NCBI RefSeq assembly: GCF_024172125.1
Contig: NZ_JAMZEA010000001.1
Coordinates: 962,376-1,026,375 of the forward strand
Origin: Actinomadura rupiterrae
GTDB lineage: Bacteria > Actinomycetota > Actinomycetes > Streptosporangiales > Streptosporangiaceae
Reading direction: 5' to 3'
Length of the DNA stretch: 64,000 bases
Positions 1 through 9,019 of the stretch are shown one piece after another. The translations under genes were made by a program, and so were the position numbers. Under the pieces are notes generated by a model. The model was not told the DNA's origin. It saw only the letters and a program-made list of their open reading frames with translations, and ran no database searches. Within the stretch, counting starts at the first letter, position 1. The number at the start of each line of letters is the position of its first letter.

Positions 1-2
1 TC

Positions 3-1370
3 CCGCTGCTCGGCGCGTTCATGTTCAACGGCATCTACAAGATGGACGCGTACTCGTTCACCTGCACGGGCGTCTTCACCAACAAGACGCCGACCGACGC
101 CTACCGGGGCGCGGGACGTCCCGAGGCGACATTCGCGATCGAGCGGCTGATGGACGAGCTGGCCGCCGAGCTCGGCGTCGATCCGGTCGAGGTGCGGCGC
201 CGGAACTGGATCGCGCACGAGGAGTTCCCGTTCGAGACGATCGCGGGACTGACCTACGACACGGGCAACTACGAGGCGGCGACCGAGAAGGCGCTCGCGC
301 TGTTCGAGTACGACAAGCTGCGCGCCGAGCAGAACGACCGGCGGGAGAGCGGCGATCCGGTGCAGCTCGGCATCGGCGTCTCGACGTACACCGAGATGTG
401 CGGGCTCGCGCCGTCCCGCGTGCTCGGCTCGCTGTCGTACGGCGCGGGCGGCTGGGAGCACGCGTCGGTGCGGGTGCTGCCGACCGGGAAGGTGGAGGTC
501 GTGACCGGCTCGTCCGCGCACGGGCAGGGGCACGAGACCGCCTGGGCGCAGATCGCGGCGGACCGGCTCGGCGTGCCGTTCGACGACGTCCGGGTGCTGC
601 ACGGCGACACGGCCGTGTCGCCGAAGGGCATGGACACCTACGGGTCGCGGTCGCTCGCGGTCGGCGGCGTCGCGCTCTACCGCGCCTGCGACAAGGTCGT
701 GGACAAGGCACGGACGATCGCGGCGCACCTGCTGGAGGCGTCCGAGGACGACCTGGAGTTCAGCGCGGGCCGGTTCAGCGTCCGGGGCGTCGGCGACGCG
801 GGACTGTCCATCCAGGAGATCACGCAGGCCGCGTTCGCCGCGCACAACCTGCCGGACGGCCTGGAGCCGTCGCTCGACTCCGACGCCACGCACGACCCGG
901 ATAACTTCTCCTTCCCGCACGGCACCCACCTGTGCGCGGTCGAGATCGACACCGAGACCGGCTTCACGAAGATCCGCAAGTACGTGGCCGTGGACGACGT
1001 CGGCAACGTGGTGAACCCGCTGATCGTGGAGGGTCAGGTGCACGGCGGGCTCGCGCAGGGCATCGCGCAGGCCCTCTACGAGGAGGCCGTGTACGACGCG
1101 GACGGCAACCTCACGACGACCACGATGGCCGACTACCTGGTGCCGTCGGCGGCGGACCTGCCGTCCTTCACGACCGACCGCACCGAGACCCCGGCGGCCG
1201 GCAACCCGCTCGGGGTCAAGGGCGTGGGCGAGGCGGGCACGATCGCCTCGACCCCCGCCGTGGTGAACGCGATCGTGGACGGGCTGCGGCCGTTCGGCGT
1301 CCGCGACGTCCCGATGCCCTGCACGCCCGAGCGCGTCTGGAACGCGCTCCGCGAGGGAGGCGACCGTTGA
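3..1370 (+). CDS. Molybdopterin-binding large subunit, CO dehydrogenase form II / xanthine dehydrogenase family (5' partial)
   Basis: C-terminal part of a molybdenum hydroxylase large subunit; the open frame runs off the left edge, so the N-terminus and true start lie outside. Near the start of the visible part is the active-site loop AYRGAGR. That is the form II variant of CoxL-like proteins; true aerobic CO dehydrogenase (form I) carries AYxCSFR. Further on are typical family segments such as GSSAHGQGHET (cofactor contact region) and GVKGVGEAGTIAS near the C-terminus, with the glutamate expected to be the catalytic base. The stop overlaps the TTG start of the FAD subunit by four bases, so the two are translationally coupled. 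The real substrate (an aldehyde, purine or other heterocycle) cannot be read from the sequence. The 2Fe-2S small subunit is not in the window. Confidence 0.88.
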   Translation, partial: PLLGAFMFNGIYKMDAYSFTCTGVFTNKTPTDAYRGAGRPEATFAIERLMDELAAELGVDPVEVRRRNWIAHEEFPFETIAGLTYDTGNYEAATEKALALFEYDKLRAEQNDRRESGDPVQLGIGVSTYTEMCGLAPSRVLGSLSYGAGGWEHASVRVLPTGKVEVVTGSSAHGQGHETAWAQIAADRLGVPFDDVRVLHGDTAVSPKGMDTYGSRSLAVGGVALYRACDKVVDKARTIAAHLLEASEDDLEFSAGRFSVRGVGDAGLSIQEITQAAFAAHNLPDGLEPSLDSDATHDPDNFSFPHGTHLCAVEIDTETGFTKIRKYVAVDDVGNVVNPLIVEGQVHGGLAQGIAQALYEEAVYDADGNLTTTTMADYLVPSAADLPSFTTDRTETPAAGNPLGVKGVGEAGTIASTPAVVNAIVDGLRPFGVRDVPMPCTPERVWNALREGGDR

Positions 1371-2227
1371 TCCCCCCGACCTTCGACTACCTGCGGCCGA
1401 CCACGCTGGACGAGGCGCTGCGGATGCTGCCCGACGCGGGCGAGGACGCGAAGGTCCTCGCCGGCGGGCAGTCGCTGATGCCGCTGCTGCGGCTCCGGCT
1501 CGCCTACCCCGACGCGCTGGTCGACCTCGACCGCGTGGACGAGCTGCGCGCGATCCGCGACGACGGCGACGCGATCGTCATCGGCGCGACCGCGACGCAC
1601 CACCAGGTGATGCACGACCCGCTCGTCCGGGAGCACGCGCCGCTCGTCGCGCGCGCGACCGCGACCGTCGCGGACCCGGCCGTCCGGCACCGCGGCACGT
1701 TCGGCGGCTCGCTCGCGCACGCCGACCCGGCCGGTGACCTGCCCGCCGTCGCGCTCGCGCTGGACGCGGTGATGCTCGCGCGCTCGGCGTCCGGCGGCGA
1801 CCGCGAGATCCCGGCGCGCGACTTCTTCGTGGACTGGATGACCACCGCGCTGGAGCCGGACGAGCTGCTCACCGGCGTCCGCGTGCCGAAGCTCGGCGCG
1901 GGCTGGGGCTTCCACTACGAGAAGTTCCACCGGACGGCGCAGGCGTGGGCGATCGTCGGGGTCGCGTGCGCGGTCCGGCGCGTCCAGGGCGCGGTGGAGG
2001 ACGTCCGGATCGGGCTCACCAACATGGGCGCGACACCCGTCCGCGCGACGGCCGTCGAGGAGCGGCTCGGCGGGAGCACGCTGTCCGACGGCACGCTGCG
2101 CGAGGCGTCCGCGTACGCCGGCGAGGGCACCGAACCGCCGTCCGACCTGCACGGATCGTCCGAGTACCGGAGCCATCTGGTCCAGGTGCTCACGCGGCGC
2201 GCGCTGAACGCCGCGTCCGCGCGCTGA
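1367..2227 (+). CDS. FAD-binding medium subunit of molybdenum hydroxylase (CoxM/CutM-like)
   Basis: 286 aa, the usual length for the FAD-binding subunit that passes electrons from the Mo/Fe-S centres to the acceptor. The TTG start overlaps the preceding stop (TTGA, positions 1367-1370) and begins the typical opening PPTFDYLRPTTLDEAL. FAD motifs are visible: AGGQSLMPLLRLRL about residue 35 and RHRGTFGGSLAHADPAGDLP about residue 105. The C-terminal third matches the CO dehydrogenase flavoprotein C-terminal domain (LTNMGATPVRATAVEERL). It is encoded between the large subunit and a CoxG-like gene, as in other cox-type operons. There is no sign of damage. Confidence 0.9.
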   Translation: MIPPTFDYLRPTTLDEALRMLPDAGEDAKVLAGGQSLMPLLRLRLAYPDALVDLDRVDELRAIRDDGDAIVIGATATHHQVMHDPLVREHAPLVARATATVADPAVRHRGTFGGSLAHADPAGDLPAVALALDAVMLARSASGGDREIPARDFFVDWMTTALEPDELLTGVRVPKLGAGWGFHYEKFHRTAQAWAIVGVACAVRRVQGAVEDVRIGLTNMGATPVRATAVEERLGGSTLSDGTLREASAYAGEGTEPPSDLHGSSEYRSHLVQVLTRRALNAASAR

Positions 2228-2361
2228 GCGGTCCCGGACCGAGCCCGCGGCCGCGGCCGGCCGCGGGCTCCGCCGTTCCGCTCGCGCGGGGCCGTCTGGC
2301 GGGGAGGGACCGGAGGAACGTAGGGTCACGTCAACCCCCGGACGAGAGAAGGACCCGAACC

Positions 2362-3135
2362 ATGGAGCTCGACCACGAATTCACCGTCCCCGTCCCGGTG
2401 GAGCGGGCCTGGTCGGTACTGCTCGACGTGGAGCGCGTCGCGCTCTGCATGCCGGGCGCCACCCTCGACTCCGCGGACGGCGAGGAGTACCAGGGGCGGC
2501 TCAAGGTCCGGGTCGGCGCGATGACGATCACCTACCGGGGCACCGCCCGGATCGTCGCGGCGGACGAGGGCGCGGGGACCCTCACCATCGACGCGCGCGG
2601 CAAGGAGGCCCGCGGCTCCGGCACCGCGAACGCCACCGTCCAGGCGAAGCTGCGCGAGGAGGACGGCACGACGCACGTGTCCGTCCGCACCAAGCTGAAC
2701 GTGACGGGCCGTCCCGCGCAGTTCGGCCGCAACATCCTCTCCGAGGTCGGCGGCAAGCTCGTCGGCCGCTTCGCCAAGGCCCTGGCCGAGGAACTGGAGT
2801 CGTCCGAGAACGAGGCGGCCGACCCGACGCCCGAGACGAGCGCGGCCGCGCCCGAGACGTCCGAGGCTTCGGCCGTCGTCCCGCACCAGCGCCCGGCGAG
2901 CCCGGTCGAACAGGCCGACCCCGTCGAGCCGGTCAAGCCGATCCAGCCAGTGGAGCCGGTCGCGCCGGAGGGCGCGCCCGCGCCGGTCACGCGGATCCAC
3001 CCGCGCCGCGCGGACGACGCGATCGACCTGTTGGAGGTCGCCGGGCCGTCCGTCGCCAAGCGCGTCCTCCCGGTCGCCGGAGCCGTCGCGTTCCTCCTGG
3101 CCGTCCTGTACGTCCTGCGCCGACGCCGCCGCTGA
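2362..3135 (+). CDS. CoxG-like SRPBCC carbon monoxide dehydrogenase subunit G family protein, membrane anchored
   Basis: 257 aa. Residues 1 to about 145 form an SRPBCC/START-like fold of the CoxG family (opening MELDHEFTVPVPVERAWSVL, then LDVERVALCMPGATL and GTARIVAADEGAGTLTI). CoxG proteins are accessory factors of molybdenum hydroxylases, linked to membrane recruitment of the enzyme. After it comes a Pro/Glu/Val-rich linker (about 150-230) with repeated PVEPV-type units, then a single hydrophobic C-terminal segment followed by an arginine tail (VLRRRRR). This fits a tail-anchored, cytoplasm-facing protein. The ATG follows an AGAAGG-type ribosome site. It lies 134 bp after the FAD subunit, so it is probably in the same transcription unit, and it ends at a strong terminator. 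Confidence 0.83.
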   Translation: MELDHEFTVPVPVERAWSVLLDVERVALCMPGATLDSADGEEYQGRLKVRVGAMTITYRGTARIVAADEGAGTLTIDARGKEARGSGTANATVQAKLREEDGTTHVSVRTKLNVTGRPAQFGRNILSEVGGKLVGRFAKALAEELESSENEAADPTPETSAAAPETSEASAVVPHQRPASPVEQADPVEPVKPIQPVEPVAPEGAPAPVTRIHPRRADDAIDLLEVAGPSVAKRVLPVAGAVAFLLAVLYVLRRRRR

Positions 3136-3147
3136 CCTCGAACGTCG

Positions 3148-3178
3148 GAAGGGCCGGGACGAAGCGTCCCGGCCCTTC
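3148..3178. terminator. Bidirectional intrinsic terminator
   Basis: Perfect 13-bp stem GAAGGGCCGGGAC / GTCCCGGCCCTTC around a 5-nt loop (3161-3165), followed on the plus strand by CGCCTTTAT. It sits exactly between the coxG-like gene and the convergent M4 protease gene and can end both transcripts. Confidence 0.85.
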
Positions 3179-3182
3179 GCCT

Positions 3183-5828
3183 TTATCGGCAGGCGCCCAC
3201 TGAACGGTCGCGCGTCACCAGGTCGGCGCGTCCGGCGGTGCCGTCCGCCCAGACGACCCGGTGGCCGTCACCGATCCCGAAGCGGCCCTGCTCGCCCCGG
3301 TCGCAGGACATCCGAACCGGCGTGCCGCCCCTGGCCGGGAGCTGGAACAGCTTCGGCGCGCCCGCGTTGGTGAAGACGTCCCCGCCGGGGAGCGCGCCGA
3401 AGGTCACCCACGAGTCGTTCGCCTTCATGCCGGTGATCCGCGGCGCGTTCGGCCCGTCCGCGAGCACGGACGCGAGCCCGGTGCCGTCGACGCCCGCGCG
3501 GGAGATGCCCGCGCGGTTCGGGTCGGCGTCGGTGTCGTCGATGAAGAACAGCGTGCTCCTGGTCAGGTACGGCAGGTCCGCCCTGCCCTTGGACGCGATG
3601 TCGGTCTCCTTGCCGGTGGCGGTGTCGTAGACCGCGGGGCGCTGGGAGCCGTCCGGCCGGTACTTGATGTAGCCGATCCGGCCGTCCTTGACCGTGACCT
3701 GCATGGTCTGCTCGGCATAGGACGGGTTGACGTCCACCGGCCCCTGGTCCCCGAGCCGCATGTACCAGACGTCGGCGGACGACCCGTCCGGCGAGACCTC
3801 GGTGAACGCGAGCAGGTTCCCGTCGAGCGCGACGTCCTGGATCGAGCCCGGTGTCGAGTACCGGACGGTCGCGGGCGCGCTCAGGTCGGCGGGCCGCGTC
3901 ACCACGTCGAACGTCCCGGTGTTGAGGTTGATCTGCACCCAGGCGACGGTCCGGCCGTCCGTGGAGAGCGGCCACGGCCACACGCCGTCCTCGCCGAAGA
4001 CCTTCACCGGCGTGCCGCCGCGCAGGTCGCCGGTGTAGACCGACGGCAGCTCCGCGCCGTCCGGGGACGAGTCGGTGAACACGTACCGGTTGCCCGCGAC
4101 GTCCGGGCTCGCGTCGTCGGACAGGTTCGCCTTGAGGATCCTCGCGTCCAGGCCGATGCGGCGCTCCCAGCCGGGCTTGATGCCGTGGCGCTCGAACGCC
4201 TGCCGGACGACCGTCCGGTCCTTGCCGCTGTAGTGCAGCGCGCGGGCGGCGGCCTCGACGGCGCGGCGGCCGTCGGTGAAGCCGTCCAGCGGGGTCATGT
4301 ACTCGGACAGGGCCTTGTAGGCGAGCTTGTCGCCGCGGCCCCCGCCGAGCGCCTTGCGGATGTCCCACAGCGCGCCGGAGAAGATGGTCGAGTTCAGGTG
4401 CACGCCCGCGCCGTCGATGCGGATGGTCGCGCCGATGTAGTCCCGGGTCGCGTTCCGGTTGTCGTCCAGGCGCCGCAGGGCGCACTGCTCGGGCGTCCCG
4501 GTGCGGCACAGCTCCTCGCCGAGCAGCGCCGCGCGCGGGTCGGTCATCGGCATCTTCAGCGCGTCGAGCTGGATGGCGTTGCCGAAGTAGTCGGCGATGC
4601 CCTCGTTCATCGCGCCGGACTGGCCGAAGTACGCCAGGTTCGCGGTGTGCTCGACGACGCCGTGCGTCATCTCGTGGCCGTCCACGTCCAGGCTGGACGC
4701 GAACGAGTAGTAGTCCCTGCCGCCCCCGCCGTACACCATCTTGGTGCCGTCCCAGAAGGCGTTCTCGAAGACGCCGCCTCCCGCGGTGACGTTGACGACC
4801 GAGTTGATCGGGCCGCCCTTGCCGTCCAGGCCGTCCCGGCCGAGCCGCTTGTAGAAGTCGTAGACCTGCCCGGCGGCCCAGTGCGCGTCCACCGCGCCTG
4901 AATCGGTCGCGGACTGCGGGAACACCGTCGAGTCGGACGCCGCGACGGCCGTGTCGGCGGGCAGCTGCCGGCCCTCGAACACGCTCACGTCCTTGCCCTG
5001 CGCGTCATAGGTGACGATGCCTCCGGCCGCGCGGGTCGTGTCGCGCATCTCGACCTTGCCGTCCGCGCGCCGCCACGCGGGGAACGTGCGGTCGCGGCCG
5101 TGCGCGTCCTTGCCCGACGCCTGGACGGGGCCTTCGGCCTCCTGCAGCCGGTCGTAGCTGAGCGCGGCCCCGGTGCCGTGCGCGTCGATGTAGACCTCGC
5201 GCAGCACCGGCTTGCCGCGCAGGCTGCCGCCGATCCGGAAGTGCCAGGTCAGCTGGCCTCTGCCGCGCGGGACGACGGCGAGCCCGAGGTTCTGGACGGC
5301 CGCCTTCCGCAGCTCGGCGAGCCCGGCCTTGCCGCGCGGTTCGATCGTCCTGAACAGCGCGGCCTTGCGGGCGGACGCCTCGGGCACCGTCGGCCTGGTG
5401 TCCACCGACAGGTCGGTGAGGTAGCGGCCGCCCGCGCCGGTGACCCGGTCGCGGTCCAGGTGGACGAGGTACTGGCCGCCCAGCACGGGCAGCCCCTGGT
5501 AGCGCTGCTCGAACCGGACGGTCTTCTGCGTGCCGTCCGCGACGACGTCGAGCGGGGCGAGGTCGCGGGCGGTGTCCTTGATCTTGTAGCGGGGTTCGGC
5601 GAGGTGGGCGCGCGCGGCCTTGACCGGGTCGCTCGACGCGGCCTTCTCGTCCAGCCCTTCGACGAGCGCGGGCGCGGACGTGCCGGTCTGGACGCCGCCG
5701 GGCAGCGCGCCGGACGGCGGGGGCGGGTCGTCCGCGGGCGCGGCGGACGCGGCGCGCGGCACGGTCAGGCTCGCCGCCAGCACGGCCGCGAGGGCCGCCC
5801 CGGCGAGCAGAGGACGTTGGGGGGACAC
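3183..5828 (-). CDS. Secreted M4 (thermolysin-like) zinc metalloprotease with C-terminal propeller-like extension
   Basis: 881 aa. The GTG start follows GGAGG. Residues 1-30 form a signal peptide ending ASAA. An FTP/PepSY-type propeptide follows (about 60-220; for example RFEQRYQGLPVLGGQYLVHL), which in this family chaperones and inhibits the protease. The catalytic domain (about 300-555) carries HEMTH with zinc ligands H385 and H389, catalytic E386, third ligand E409 in MNEGIADYFGN, and the thermolysin-type catalytic His, H477, in GVHLNSTIFSG. The roughly 325 residues after the protease are not part of ordinary M4 enzymes. They contain repeated beta-strand units (for example VALDGNLLAFTEVSPDG, VTVKDGRIGYIKYRPDG) like a TolB/WD-type propeller, likely for substrate or wall binding. 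The gene is monocistronic. Confidence 0.92.
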   Translation of the reverse strand: MSPQRPLLAGAALAAVLAASLTVPRAASAAPADDPPPPSGALPGGVQTGTSAPALVEGLDEKAASSDPVKAARAHLAEPRYKIKDTARDLAPLDVVADGTQKTVRFEQRYQGLPVLGGQYLVHLDRDRVTGAGGRYLTDLSVDTRPTVPEASARKAALFRTIEPRGKAGLAELRKAAVQNLGLAVVPRGRGQLTWHFRIGGSLRGKPVLREVYIDAHGTGAALSYDRLQEAEGPVQASGKDAHGRDRTFPAWRRADGKVEMRDTTRAAGGIVTYDAQGKDVSVFEGRQLPADTAVAASDSTVFPQSATDSGAVDAHWAAGQVYDFYKRLGRDGLDGKGGPINSVVNVTAGGGVFENAFWDGTKMVYGGGGRDYYSFASSLDVDGHEMTHGVVEHTANLAYFGQSGAMNEGIADYFGNAIQLDALKMPMTDPRAALLGEELCRTGTPEQCALRRLDDNRNATRDYIGATIRIDGAGVHLNSTIFSGALWDIRKALGGGRGDKLAYKALSEYMTPLDGFTDGRRAVEAAARALHYSGKDRTVVRQAFERHGIKPGWERRIGLDARILKANLSDDASPDVAGNRYVFTDSSPDGAELPSVYTGDLRGGTPVKVFGEDGVWPWPLSTDGRTVAWVQINLNTGTFDVVTRPADLSAPATVRYSTPGSIQDVALDGNLLAFTEVSPDGSSADVWYMRLGDQGPVDVNPSYAEQTMQVTVKDGRIGYIKYRPDGSQRPAVYDTATGKETDIASKGRADLPYLTRSTLFFIDDTDADPNRAGISRAGVDGTGLASVLADGPNAPRITGMKANDSWVTFGALPGGDVFTNAGAPKLFQLPARGGTPVRMSCDRGEQGRFGIGDGHRVVWADGTAGRADLVTRDRSVGACR

Positions 5829-6074
5829 GGAGCCTCCGTGGTGCGGGGGGTGCGAGTGTGTTTCCAGATCTACGCGCCCTTTCCTTCGCCATCACTGGCA
5901 AAAACACACAGAGTTAAGCGAAAGGGGGCGATCACCGTTCAACAGGTCACAGCGGGTGGATTCGGGGTCCACTCCGCGCGCATGCCGATCGGCGGGCCAA
6001 GGCGGGGTCAATGATCGTCCGCGTGCCGGAGGCGACGTTGGCGGGGAGCGGGCGGGTTCCGGTCGGCTTGGGGC

Positions 6075-6833
6075 GTGCACACGCTCACCGATGGACGGCC
6101 CGCCGGCCCGGCGCGTCCCCGCGATCCCTGGTGGTACCGGGAGCGGCGCGCGATCCTGTCCCGCGAGCTGCGCCGCCTCGGCCCGCCCGGACGCGCAGCG
6201 CACATCGGCTCCGCGTCCGGCGCGGGCTCCCTGCAAGCCGACACACTGCTCGCCGACGACATATTGCGAGCCGACGCGCTGCACCTGCGGCGGCACGGCT
6301 GGCAGACCACCACGGTCGACACGTCCGGTACCGGCGGGACGGACGTGCTGCCGGGCGATCCTCGCTACCTACCGCTCGCGACCGGCGGGTTCGATCTGGC
6401 GGTCGCCCTCGACGTGCTCGCCCGCGCCGAGGACGACCGCGCCGCCGCCGCGGAGATCGCGCGCGTGCTGCGTCCCGGCGGGACGGCGCTGGTGTCGGTG
6501 CCGCACGACATGCGGCTGTGGTCGGCGCACGACCTGGCCTGCGGGAACGTCCGCCGGTACACAAGGGACACGCTCGCGGCGCTGCTCGCCGGAGCCGGGC
6601 TCGTCCTCGACCGGCTGTGGAACTGGAACGTGCTGCTGCGGCCGCTCGCCCGGCTGCGGCGGCACCACGTCGCGGGCTGGGAGACCCGGGCGCGCCGCCC
6701 GGCCGCCGACCGGCTGCTCGGCTGGATCCTCCAGGCCGAGGACCTGCTGCCGCTGCACTCGCTGTCCGGGACGACGCTGTTCGCCCGCGCCCACCGCCCG
6801 CCGGACGACGTCGGGACGGCGGGCGCGAGCTGA
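6075..6833 (+). CDS. Class I SAM-dependent methyltransferase, paralogue A
   Basis: 252 aa from GTG. Methyltransf_11-like Rossmann protein: a degenerate SAM motif I (HIGSASGAGS, about residues 40-50), an acidic motif post-I (TTVDTSG), FDLAVALDVLARAEDD as motif II, and RPGGTALVSVP as motif III. It is a clear paralogue of the facing gene at 6840-7535, sharing WWYRERR, DMRLWSAHD and WNVLLRP, but with an insertion of about 18 residues straight after the SAM loop (QADTLLADDILRADALHL). The insertion may alter or abolish cofactor binding. The substrate is unknown. Next to glycosyltransferases, it could modify a lipid-linked or surface glycan. Its stop is 6 bp from the stop of its paralogue. Confidence 0.8.
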   Translation: MHTLTDGRPAGPARPRDPWWYRERRAILSRELRRLGPPGRAAHIGSASGAGSLQADTLLADDILRADALHLRRHGWQTTTVDTSGTGGTDVLPGDPRYLPLATGGFDLAVALDVLARAEDDRAAAAEIARVLRPGGTALVSVPHDMRLWSAHDLACGNVRRYTRDTLAALLAGAGLVLDRLWNWNVLLRPLARLRRHHVAGWETRARRPAADRLLGWILQAEDLLPLHSLSGTTLFARAHRPPDDVGTAGAS

Positions 6834-6839
6834 TACCGG

Positions 6840-7535
6840 CTAGCGCTTGGTCAGGCGGGCGACCAGGGAGACCCCCGGCAGCGTGCCCACCGGGAGGACG
6901 CGCTCGGCGGCGACGACCGCGTGCAGCGAGCGGTCGAGCCAGGCGGGCAGCGCCTCCAGGTCGCATCCGGTGGACGCGCGGCGCCGCATCCGGACGACCG
7001 GCCTGAGCAGCACGTTCCAGCTCCACAGCCGCCCGATCTCGAAGCCCGCGCCGGTCAGCACCTCGGCGAGCTCCGCCCGGTCGTAGCGCCGGACGTGCCC
7101 GAGCGCCTCGTCGTGCGCCGACCACAGCCGCATGTCGCACGGCACGGTCACCAGCGCCGCCCCGCCCGGCCGGACGATCCGCGCCAGCTCGGCCGCGGCG
7201 CCCGCGTCGTCCTCGATGTGCTCCAGGACGTCCAGCGCCATCGCGAAGTCGAACGCGGCGTCCGGGAACGGCAGGTCGCGGGCGTCGCCGAGGCGGGCGT
7301 CGATGCCGCGCCGCCGGGCGGCGTCGACACCGGCCTCCGACGCGTCCACGGCGACGGCGTCCCAGCCGTGGTCCAGCAGGACGCGGGTGTTGCCGCCGCC
7401 CGCCGCGCCGACGTCCGCGCCGAGGCCCGGGCGGCCCAGCCGGCGCAGCTCGCGCCCGATCAGGTGCCGCCGCTCGCGGTACCACCAGTTGCGCTCCTCG
7501 ACCGCGACGACGCGCTCGACCTCGATCGTGTCCAT
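6840..7535 (-). CDS. Class I SAM-dependent methyltransferase, paralogue B
   Basis: 231 aa. ATG preceded by GGGGGAG at good spacing. It has intact Methyltransf_11 motifs: ADVGAAGGGNT (SAM loop, about residues 40-50), AVAVDASEAG, FDFAMALDVLEHIEDD and RPGGAALVTVP. The N-terminal WWYRERRHLIGRELRRLG is shared with the convergent paralogue at 6075-6833. It lies 22 bp downstream of the GT2-GtrA gene on the same strand, so the two are almost certainly cotranscribed and may act on the same lipid-linked sugar or polymer. The acceptor is not identifiable from sequence. Confidence 0.85.
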   Translation of the reverse strand: MDTIEVERVVAVEERNWWYRERRHLIGRELRRLGRPGLGADVGAAGGGNTRVLLDHGWDAVAVDASEAGVDAARRRGIDARLGDARDLPFPDAAFDFAMALDVLEHIEDDAGAAAELARIVRPGGAALVTVPCDMRLWSAHDEALGHVRRYDRAELAEVLTGAGFEIGRLWSWNVLLRPVVRMRRRASTGCDLEALPAWLDRSLHAVVAAERVLPVGTLPGVSLVARLTKR

Positions 7536-7557
7536 GTGCTCTCCCCCAGGGAATCGG

Positions 7558-8871
7558 TCAGCCGCGGCGCGCGAACACCCACCGGTCCAGCGCGCTGAAC
7601 CGGAGCGTGACCAGGCAGGACGAGACGGCCAGCAGCACGCAGGCCTCGCCGATTCGGCCCGGCCGCAGCGCCGCGGCGCCCGCGACGGCGACCGAGGTCA
7701 GCGCCCAGTTCAGCGCGGCGAGCAGGGCCGCGCGCGAATGCACGAAGGCGCGGCGCCCGCCGCGCCGCGGAAAGGTCCAGCGGCGGTTCGCCTCGGTGCC
7801 CGCGACCGTGCTCAGCAGCAGCCCGCCGAGGTTCGCCGGGACGGGCGCCCACGCGCCGCGCAGCAGCAGGTACCCGGCCGTGTGGACGACCGTCGCGAGC
7901 AGCCCGGCGGCGGCGAAGCCGACCAGCATGCCGGGGCGCCCGGTCGGGCGGCCGAGCACCGCGTCCGGATGGGCGGGCCGCGGCTCGGGGCGTTCCGGCA
8001 GGCCGAGCCCGGCCTCGCCGCGCGCCATCGCGCGGGCCGTCCGGAGCAGGCCGCGCAGGTTGTGCGCCGCCGTCCGGCCGACGCGGACGCGCGAGTCGAC
8101 GTCCTCCACCCAGTCGACGGCGACCTCGTGCACGCGCAGGCCGTTGAACTCGGCGAGCAGCAGCATCTCGGTGTCGAAGAACCAGTCGTCGTCGCCCACA
8201 CACGCGGTCAGCCGGCCGGCGACGTCCGCGCGGGCCGCCTTGAAGCCGCAGGCCGCGTCGGTGAACCGGGCGCCGAAGCCGACCCGGAGCAGGCCGTTGT
8301 AGCAGCGCGACACCGCCTCCCGGCGCAGCCCGCGCCGGATCCGCGCGCCGCGCCCGAGCCGGGTCCCGATCGCGAGGTCGGAGTGCCCGCTGACCAGCGG
8401 CGCGACCAGCGGGAGCAGCGCGCCGAGGTCGGTGGACAGGTCCACGTCCATGTACGCGACGACGGTCGCATCGCTCTCCCGCCAGGCGGCCTTCACCGCC
8501 GCGCCCTTGCCCCGGACGTCCAGTCGCCGCAGCTCGACCCCGGGCAGCTCGGCGGCGAGCGCGCGGCCGACCTCCGGCGTCCGGTCGGTGGAGCCGTTGT
8601 CCACGACGGTGATCCGCCACGTCCAGGGGAACCACTCGCGCAGGTAGGCGTGCAGCGTCCGGACACCGCCGCCGAGCGCCCGCTCCTCGTTCAGGACGGG
8701 GATCACGATCTCCACGACCGGCGCGTCCGTCCCGGCGGTCCGCGGCGGCGGCGCGAGCGCCCGCTCACCCGACCGCACCGATGTCTCAGAGGCGGCCCGC
8801 ATGGACGCCTTGGATGCGCGCGGCGCGGACGGTGCGGGGGGCGCTGCGCGGGCGCCTGCTGTGCCTGGCAC
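7558..8871 (-). CDS. GT2 polyprenyl-phosphate glycosyltransferase fused to a GtrA-like membrane domain
   Basis: 437 aa from a GTG; an internal ATG at 8802 (residue 24) is an alternative start, and the first 45 residues are low-complexity Ala/Pro. Residues about 50-300 are a family 2 glycosyltransferase of the dolichyl-phosphate mannosyltransferase type: EIVIPVLNEERAL, TVVDNGSTDRT, YMDVDLSTDLGAL with the metal-binding Asp residues, then DAACGFKAARADVA. Residues about 315-437 hold four hydrophobic segments of the GtrA type, with the signature EANRRWTFPRRG and a closing RFSALDRWVFARRG. Such proteins load a sugar onto undecaprenyl phosphate and help move it across the membrane. It pairs with methyltransferase B downstream and with the divergent polytopic membrane protein. 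Confidence 0.88.
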   Translation of the reverse strand: MPGTAGARAAPPAPSAPRASKASMRAASETSVRSGERALAPPPRTAGTDAPVVEIVIPVLNEERALGGGVRTLHAYLREWFPWTWRITVVDNGSTDRTPEVGRALAAELPGVELRRLDVRGKGAAVKAAWRESDATVVAYMDVDLSTDLGALLPLVAPLVSGHSDLAIGTRLGRGARIRRGLRREAVSRCYNGLLRVGFGARFTDAACGFKAARADVAGRLTACVGDDDWFFDTEMLLLAEFNGLRVHEVAVDWVEDVDSRVRVGRTAAHNLRGLLRTARAMARGEAGLGLPERPEPRPAHPDAVLGRPTGRPGMLVGFAAAGLLATVVHTAGYLLLRGAWAPVPANLGGLLLSTVAGTEANRRWTFPRRGGRRAFVHSRAALLAALNWALTSVAVAGAAALRPGRIGEACVLLAVSSCLVTLRFSALDRWVFARRG

Positions 8872-9019
8872 GGCCGGTCTCCCTCCGGAAGCGGGTCACG
8901 GGCACGACCCATGAAAGTGCCGCCCCGTCCGCGACCGCAGCGACAAATAACCACCAAGACTTTTCTTTGATGGAACCATTGCCGCGAACGGGACCGGAGC
9001 GGCCGGAATAATCCCGCGC

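Noticed and set aside
3..1370. True aerobic CO dehydrogenase CoxL
   Set aside because: The active loop is AYRGAGR (form II), not AYxCSFR.
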